A stretch of 64,000 nt of DNA from Lantana camara (Eukaryota; Streptophyta; Magnoliopsida; Lamiales; Verbenaceae): the NCBI GenBank assembly GCA_037501455.1, contig CM074857.1, forward strand, positions 32,694,001 through 32,758,000, written 5' to 3'. This document shows, one piece after another, positions 57,286 through 64,000 of this stretch. Numbering within the stretch: position 1 is the stretch's first letter; every line of letters begins with the position of its first letter. The notes under the pieces are model-generated. The model searched no databases, was not told the DNA's origin, and saw only the letters and a program-made list of their open reading frames with translations. A program made the position numbers and the translations under genes.

Positions 57286-60173
57286 GGATCTTGAAAAGAC
57301 CTTGATTATATTAACGGTTGGACGCTATTGTCATTTTTATTAGGATTTTCATGTTACTTGATACATATAACAGCTTGGATCTCTTTTTTTTCTTTATTAT
57401 TGCAAGTATAAGTATTTTTATATTTTTGGAATCCGTTTACATGGGCATAAAATACTTAACACTCCTTGATTGGTGTTTACCTCATAATTTTAAAAGCCTT
57501 ATATAAAAGCTAAGCCCAAGGAACTAATGGAAAAGGATATGCCTCGGAGTTGCTAAATAACCAATAATTTTCTTATGAGGTGAAATTAAAATTTTGCCAC
57601 CACATGTCTTAATCAAATTAAAGAGGGAGATACTTTGAGGGGTAAAATAGAAAATTCATATCATTAATTAGCAAATTACATAACCAAGTAAACAAGAAAG
57701 AGAAATTATTTATTTTGCTAGAATTTCAAAATATGAAGTAAACGCCGCTTATCGGGTAATATAACAGTAAAATTACTATTCATTTTCTGGCCCCAATGGA
57801 TAGCCACCCGCCCAAGTAAACTGACTCTTATGTTTGAATTAAGTTTCGTTACTTATCGTCATTTTCACTTTACGTTTTTTACAAAATACCATCTTCGGTT
57901 GATTTTTGGTGCGTTTGGTGGATTTTTAGTGGGTTCAATACTTCGATAGAATTTATGTGGTTTCAGTGGCCTAAATAGTAAATACTTGACGCATACCTGA
58001 CTTTGTAAAGACAAATTTATCATTCCGCTACTTAATAAGGATAAACTTGCCCTTATTAAAGTCATGTACGTATCACATGTATAATATTCAAGCCACCAAA
58101 ATCACTAAAAATAAGCTGGAGACGATATTTTGTAAAAAATTGCGAAGTATGGATGGCGATATGATACAAAAGGTAAGATAGGGATAATAATATGTAACGA
58201 AACTTAATTTGAATGTGAAAGTGCAAAAACTCCTATAGTTCGGATGAAAAAAATATATCCCTACAAAATATCATGTTCAATAGATACTTAGTTATACACT
58301 AAGAAGTGATCTACTAAATTCGAATAAAAGATGCAATATATAATTGAAATAAAAAATTCGATAAACTATAATAATGTAAACAAATCTCGTATTTAAATAC
58401 ATAATTGTATTAGTATGAAATGATGGACTAGACTCAAAGCAAAAGTTAAAAGAATAAACTATGAGTAAAAAGAATAGGGTGATGATGGGCATTATTATTC
58501 TAAAATGATTAGTGTAGTGATTATCAACATCAGAGTTCTTGTGTATTTTAAGAAAAAAGATACATATATATATATATATATATATATATTATACTAATAT
58601 TCACTTTTATCAGTCTCTTTTAAGACCTTTTGACATTCTTTTGAGGCTTTAATTAGTATTTGAGTTTTACTTTATGTTATCATATACTAAAAAGTTGTCA
58701 AATGTGTTGGACTCTAGCTGTAATCAATGCTTGCATATCCTTGGAAAAAACAAAAGGATCAAGTGAATTTAGAGAATTGTTAGATAATAGTAGCTAAATT
58801 ATGTGTAATTTTGATCATGGTCAAATTAAATCAGCATAACGAATGATATCTAGTAATTAAGAAGTATAATAAACTATCAGAATATGAATGGTGAAGTTCG
58901 ATCGAATTGATTTTGAGCTAGAATTTAATGTTACGTCTATCTATTTAGGTTAAGTATATCTCCCACCTTTTAAGATACAAAAAGGATCAAACAAGTAATA
59001 CTTCCATAGTACACACACAAGGACAAGAAGCAAAATACCACGTACGAATGTCCATTCCTAGTCTTGAAGACGAAGAAAAGAAAGAACCTTGTTTCCATAA
59101 ATTACACAAAACTCCAAAGGAATAGAAAACAGTATGTACCGAGACAAATACTATCAGACAAAATTTGAGCAGTCTCATTGGAGGACTTCGAGACCTTCGA
59201 TGACCCTTTTCAAATCTTTCTCACTTTTTCTTCACGAGAGAGAGAGAGAGAGAGATTTGATGCAAATATGGATTATGGGTTGTCTGTTTCCTCTCTGACT
59301 TCTTGTTTCCAGGGGGCGTGCATGCGCTCTAAGTACCAGAATCCAAGAACTTATAAGGGATTTTTCACTTAGATATTAGTAAAAAGTTGATGTATAGATA
59401 TGAGAATCTGGTATGCAAGTGAGGGTTTTACAGTAACGGTTAAGAGAAAGGGTCATGGATCTTGATATTGTGTAGTCAAGACGTTCGGGTAATAGTAACC
59501 CCTACTTAATTCAGTCAAATCAATGAAACGAGGAGATGAGTATTTTACACTTATCGTGTGAATTGTGAAAAATTAATCAAATTATTATAATTGATTAGGT
59601 TCGTCCGAATTAAATCTAAATTAAAATTTTCCAAGATGTTCGGTACGCAAGGCATTATATAACGAATTGGGTTTAAAGAATTGTAGAAGTACATGTAAAC
59701 CGAGACAGAGCCAAGATTTTATAGCGGTGAACAAGATTGAAAAGGAAACTCTTTATCTATTGATAAGGGGCCGAAATTACAATTTTATTTTATGTATGAG
59801 ATAACAAGCTAAATTATATACTTAGCTCGATTTCTCAAAAATTATGCATTTCTTGGTAAAGTTAAATAAAAGAAGAAAAAACTTGTGGAAAAGCATATAT
59901 ATTTATATATATAGGCACCATTAACATGATAATACAGAGCATTCCTCACCCTTTTTGAACAAGTGGAGGGATTTGGGCATTTTGTGTTGTATATGTAAAT
60001 TCAAGGGATCAAAACCCACAATTCTATAGCTATTTTTACTTTACAGCAACAACTGATACTGCTCTTAGAGTCCAAGAATTGCCATTTGAACAGAACAGGG
60101 CCAATCTAATTATAATTAATTATCATAATCTCTCATCATCCTACGTCAGAAAGGGGCGTATAAACTCTCATTT
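57286..60173. other. Intergenic upstream of the phytocyanin gene and downstream of the bZIP gene
   Basis: AT-rich. A fragment at about 57500-57830 ends 'ggatagccacc.gcccaagtaaactgactctta', like the right end of the PIF-like element at 12030-13590. (TA)n at 58562-58590 and (GA)n at 59236-59255. Short frames here have no resemblance to known proteins. Confidence 0.5.
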
Positions 60174-62633
60174 CTACCACTGCATGGACCGAACCTTTCG
60201 CAGGCGTGGTGGCTTTCGTTTCTCGTCTACTGGGATCACGTTCTCCATAAGCTGCACGAATGTGGTAGTAAATTATTAGGAACCATGTAACATGCATGAT
60301 TAGATGTAAAAGTTGCTAATTGGATCATTAACTCTATATATGGTTCGAGAGAGGGGGGAGGAGGGTGGTGGTGGTATTGGTCTTAATATGAGAGAAAATT
60401 TGTGTTCTCAGGAAATAAATTACCTGCTTAAGTCTTTTCTTCGTCCATTCTCTCTGTAATTGGAAAGTTTATATGAACTGAATTAGTGACTATAATTTCA
60501 ATCAAGAAAGTAAATAAGCGCACAGATAGATGTGATCTAGATCTATTACGGAAATTTACAGAAACTAAACAAGTAAAGAGTGAAATACATGAAGATATTA
60601 GGCTCGTCGACTGCATCAAAGTAGAGCAAAAAGTTCAGGTGTCCATAGAGAAGTGTGTGTGTGAACAGAATACAAATTAAAGAATGACTAAACAAGAACC
60701 AAGACAAATAGTAAGTTTGAATAAGTTCTAGGAGATAAGAAGCTGTTTTCAAGCAGCAAAAAATTAACTAACGGCACTTTCAAGCTGATCTCTGGATCAA
60801 CTAATCTTATCTGTAACTTATTTGAACAATTGTCAAGGGCCCACACATAAATATAACTGAGTGTTGGAATAGTACAAATGCTTCAGATCTTGGAAGGTCA
60901 TTCAATGATTCAGTTCAAGAAACCGAGAGATGATGCTAGAGTCAATTTACATGCTCATTCTGCAAATAAACAAGGGCAGCCCGAATAGTGACAACCACAG
61001 TAGTGCAACCAATGTCATAAAAGAAAACAAGCCATACAATTCATAAACAATGAAGATTATCCGTTTAGCATAAAAAGTAAAATGTTGGTTTTGTTTGTTT
61101 AGCATTGGTGATTGATCAAATTCATCTATATCAAGATTGAACATTGCATCATAATGTAGCTACAATGCAAATGGCTCTGCCGAAATATAGAAATTAAGTT
61201 GAGGCTCACAAAAAGAAGTCAAAAAGTTTCTTTTCATGAAATTGAATACGAGTAAATATGGGACAAACACATTTTAATGTATTTTTTTGGAAAGAACAAT
61301 CCAATTATTTGGAGAAAACATTTATGCGCTGGGCACCACCATTGTAAAATAACTGATCACAAAGAGATGCATTCTCACATTTCACCAATAATTTAACATC
61401 ATTAGATATTTGGTCATAAAAATCAGGGGTCGTGCATGGAAGTGTGCCTAGGTACTTCTCAACCAGCCAAAAGAAATTATAGCCATCAAGGAAGATATGT
61501 ACCAATATCAGCAATCAAAGATATGAAAACCAAACCAATAATTAGCTTAAGAGATACACACGACAAACAACGGAAACATAAGACTTGTTTTTAGATTGAT
61601 TGAGCTCCAACACCTTTTTCAAAATAGAACTAAACATTTATGTTTAGATGGCTAAATCAAATTCAGCCCAATAACGCTTAAGCAACTAATTAATCGCAGA
61701 AACATAAAATTCTTGAAGTACCTATAGAGTAATCAAGATCAAGATACAGGGAATCCAAGCAAAACAAACTAATATCACTATACGAAACTCAAGATGACGA
61801 ATCGAATTACCTTCTCTTTCAACAGCTGCTCATTTTCTTCCTCAAGTCTCACTGCCATCGATTCCAATTCCACTTGATACGCCTAGTAACATCACCAGAA
61901 AACACATCATCAAAAAACCATTAAAAAAACCAACATTCATCGATCCATAACCCAAAATCCCCACCTGTTTACGCTCTCTAGACCTAGCAGCCGACTCCCT
62001 GTTCTTAATCATCCTTCGCTGCCGTTGCTGCGCCGCCTTGTCCAACGGCTCCAACAAACTCACACTCCTCTTCCCTCTCCCTCTACCCAAACCCCCAACA
62101 TCCACCCCCACCCCCACCCCAATCACACCAGAACTACTCTTCTCAAACCCAAAAATCCCACTACTCATCCTCTCCTCCTTCACCTCCACAACCCCCTTCG
62201 ACGTCTCCTCCTCCACCGCACCCGCTTTCACCAAAAAATCCTCCAAAGTCATCATCTCCTCCTTAGGCTTCTTCTCACTCTTCTTCCCCGCCACAATCTC
62301 CCTCCACACATCATCCACACTTTTCCTAACTTCCCTCCGCGGCTCAACTTCACCATCACTGATCGCAGCAACAGCCCCAACCGAATCAAGAAGCGTGATC
62401 TCCGCATTCAACAGCGTACTCGAATTACTCCTATTCGGACTCTGATTCCTCTCCACATAAGAATTCCTCAAAAAGTCCTCAACTTTCACAGCATCCGCCC
62501 CAGAATTATCGCGCACACTGCTGCTGCCGCTGTCAATTCTGAGAAAATCTGCCGCAGAGGAACAGGCAGACAATTTCCGCTTGAGATCCGAATCCCGCGA
62601 TGCCGAAGAAGCCATGAGCTTCGATGACGCCAT
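60174..62633 (-). CDS. GBF4: Group A bZIP transcription factor, GBF4-like, 4 exons
   Basis: Exons on the minus strand: 62633-61965, 61882-61811, 60453-60424, 60251-60174. Phases agree, total 849 bp, 282 residues. The N-terminal part has conserved group A modules: V-E-D-F-L-R-N, R-K-S-V-D-D-V-W-R-E-I (a likely SnRK2/CDPK phosphosite R-x-x-S/T type), and M-T-L-E-D-F-L. The basic region reads R-R-x-I-K-N-R-E-S-A-A-R-S-R-x-R-K-Q. The leucine zipper starts in exon 2 (Y-Q-V-E-L-E..L-E-E-E-N-E-Q-L). Exon 3 is only 30 bp. The end L-R-K-V-R-S-M-Q-W matches the ABI5/ABF/GBF4 group. Such nuclear dimers bind ABRE/G-box (ACGT-core) sites in abscisic-acid and seed programmes. Intron 2 is 1.36 kb. GBF4 is preferred over ABI5/EEL by memory of overall length and motif order. 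Confidence 0.87.
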
Positions 62634-63059
62634 TTACAGCAAGAAAACCTTCAGGAATTGACACCCAAATGAAGCTCGATCATCCCGATCTTATAATTGC
62701 TCAGATATCAGACTACATACAAGAATTCAGTGTAAAATTCTTTGCACATACACGTATAATTACGTGATGATTGTGTGTGTGTGCAGATGGGGTAGCAAGC
62801 AACCTAGGGTTTTGGAGTGTTTGGTGATTATATGCAGAGAGGGATATCCAGTTCTTGGTTTTGCAGCTGACACTGGAGAGAGAGAGAGAGAGAGAGAGGG
62901 GACTGGCGTGTAAGCGTGTCAGAGGACGGACATTCTGTTACTTTTGAACTGAAATCGTATATCTAAAAGCACTGTCGGATGAGTGCGACTTTAGAGATTT
63001 CGAAAAGCCGTTTGCTTTAAACTAGCAAACGTCATTCTTAAACGTTTTTAATATTAGTG
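62634..63059 (-). promoter_or_regulatory. bZIP gene leader and promoter region
   Basis: Minus-strand upstream sequence. It includes a (GA)n run at 62876-62899 (CT-rich on the gene's strand) and a 'gtgtgtgtgtg' stretch near 62774. No clear TATA box. The transcription start is probably between 62640 and 62900. Confidence 0.4.
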
Positions 63060-63089
63060 ATATATATATATATACTCTAAAGAGCAAAT

Positions 63090-63200
63090 TACATTTTTGG
63101 TCCCATAGGATTGGGCGATTTGCAATTTTGGTCCCATTTTTTTAAAATTTGATAATTTTGGTCCCATAGATTTCAATTTGTGACAATTTTGGTCCCAACC
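63090..63200. repeat. Four short 'attttggtccca' repeats
   Basis: 'ttttggtccca' recurs at about 63094, 63133, 63158 and 63185, each followed by different spacing. It is a non-coding tandem motif often seen in plant repeat ends. Confidence 0.7.
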
Positions 63201-63286
63201 GTTAATTTTTGGATGGAAACCGTTAAATACATTTGTGGGTAGAAAGTCAAATAAAATGTTTGACAAAAAAAATTAACAAATATGCA

Positions 63287-63356
63287 GTTGTAGCCCAGCG
63301 GTAGCGAGGCTCTCTCCTTTATGAGAGGTCTCAGGTTTGAACCTGGGCGAAACAAC
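63287..63356 (+). ncRNA. tRNA-like Pol III promoter unit (possible SINE head)
   Basis: An A-box-like TAGCCCAGCGGTAGCG (63291-63306) and a B-box-like GGTTTGAACC (63334-63343) are properly spaced. The ends GTTGT and ACAAC can pair, as can the T-arm. The anticodon arm (CTCTC..GAGAG) leaves an 8-nt loop instead of 7, and the acceptor has 5 rather than 7 pairs, so it is not a normal tRNA gene. A T run follows. Likely a tRNA-derived SINE head or tRNA relic. Confidence 0.5.
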
Positions 63357-63672
63357 TTTTTTTTTTGTCAAATAAATATTATGTTAATATTATAAATAAA
63401 TATTTTAAATAATATTTAATAAATATTTTAATAAATATTAAATAATATTATGTTTATTTTAAAATAATGTTCAAATAATTATTATGTTAAAATATAAATA
63501 AATATTTTAAATAATATTTAATAAATATATTAAATAATAAATATTTTAATAAATATTAAATAATATATTATTTATTTTAACATAATAATTACACTTATAT
63601 AATATATAAATAAAAATATTATGTGTATAAATATTCTACTAAATATAATATACAATATATATATATATATAT
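63357..63672. repeat. AT-rich low-complexity DNA
   Basis: Interspersed 'aataaatattaaataat' units and an (AT)n run at the right end (63653-63672). Nothing codes. Confidence 0.7.
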
Positions 63673-64000
63673 GCTGAAGAGTGGGGAATAAGTACACTCA
63701 GAGAAAGAGAATATAGTCTCCAAAATTCCCAAGTTAAAATCAAATTTAATTATTGGGATTATATTGAAGCATTTAATAAAGCATTCCTTTACCAGAATGA
63801 GCTTCACAAACATTCATGGTTTTTTAAAATCTGTCCAAATGTTTATAACAAGGACATTCCAAATTGGTTATACCAATGGTGGCTCAATTTTGGCCCTACA
63901 GCAAAAATTTTGCCAAATAATTTTCAGGAATTATATTCTCAATGGGTAGAAATTTCTCCCAAAATTCTTGATGCTCAGAACAATGGAAAATGGATTGAAG
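63673..64000 (+). pseudogene. Polyprotein-like fragment, possibly pararetrovirus-derived, runs off window
   Basis: An open frame of 109 codons with no Met start (the frame enters from the AT repeat) continues past the window edge. It is rich in Trp, Phe and Tyr, with conserved-looking pieces E-E-W-G-I-S-T-L-R, N-Y-W-D-Y, H-S-W-F-F-K-I-C and N-W-L-Y-Q-W-W. This pattern resembles the non-enzymatic part of plant caulimovirid-like or related retroelement polyproteins found in many plant genomes. That assignment is from general resemblance only. No RT, protease or zinc knuckle is inside the window, so the element type is open. Confidence 0.35.

Noticed and set aside
62025..62627. 200-residue plus-strand ORF rich in Pro, Thr and His
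   Set aside because: It is the antisense shadow of exon 1 of the bZIP gene, whose exons and motifs are convincing.
63287..63356. A functional tRNA gene
   Set aside because: The anticodon loop has 8 nt and the acceptor stem only 5 pairs, so it was annotated as tRNA-like instead.

Overview
The window is a piece of plant nuclear genome. It is a eudicot, and I infer an asterid, possibly Lamiales, from the flavour of the repeats and proteins; I could not test that. The evidence is intron-containing genes whose exons join in frame across GT..AG borders, AT-rich intergenic DNA, plant-only gene families, and many nested plant transposable elements. No bacterial operons, CRISPR arrays or rRNA genes are present.

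Six host gene loci are well supported. They are an L-type lectin receptor kinase of the LecRK-S.6 type (8477-10549, +); an ARMADILLO-REPEAT-ONLY (ARO)-like gene with one in-frame TAG (16017-17789, +); a 13-exon WD40-repeat protein (22932-26359, +); ROH1, a BYPASS1/DUF793-family protein (51788-52963, +); a 4-exon GPI-anchored early-nodulin-like phytocyanin (54886-56624, -); and a 4-exon group A bZIP of the GBF4 type (60174-62633, -). They look like independent euchromatic genes, not a cluster with a shared pathway.

The rest is mostly mobile DNA, and target-site duplications (TSDs) fix many borders. At 1-5904 a Ty3/gypsy LTR end abuts an internally deleted Ty1/copia element. At 30017-47943 lies an 18-kb defective Ty3/gypsy Tat-lineage element with TSD AGTTC. 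It carries gag, PR, RT, two RNase H regions and INT on the + strand, a 3' tandem-repeat block, and a long antisense ORF. Its integrase is split by a second gypsy solo LTR (36466-40900, TSD TTGTG), itself split by a copia solo LTR (36602-38555, TSD TTATT). Its antisense ORF is split by a non-autonomous hAT element (42969-43939, TSD ATTGTACT). Other elements: hAT copies at 6817-7951, 19275-19850 and 50282-50997; a long-inverted-repeat, MULE-like element at 14011-15586; a gypsy-type solo LTR at 18313-18866; and PIF/Harbinger-like elements at 12030-13590 and 22039-22670. The right edge enters an open frame that resembles plant pararetrovirus or retroelement polyproteins.

I found no clearly new multi-gene system. 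The most interesting signals are five G-boxes packed into the copia LTR, the antisense gene of the Tat element, the single nonsense codon in an otherwise intact ARO-like gene, an AUG-UGA start-stop uORF directly before ROH1, and several hairpin or palindrome arrays in the repeats.
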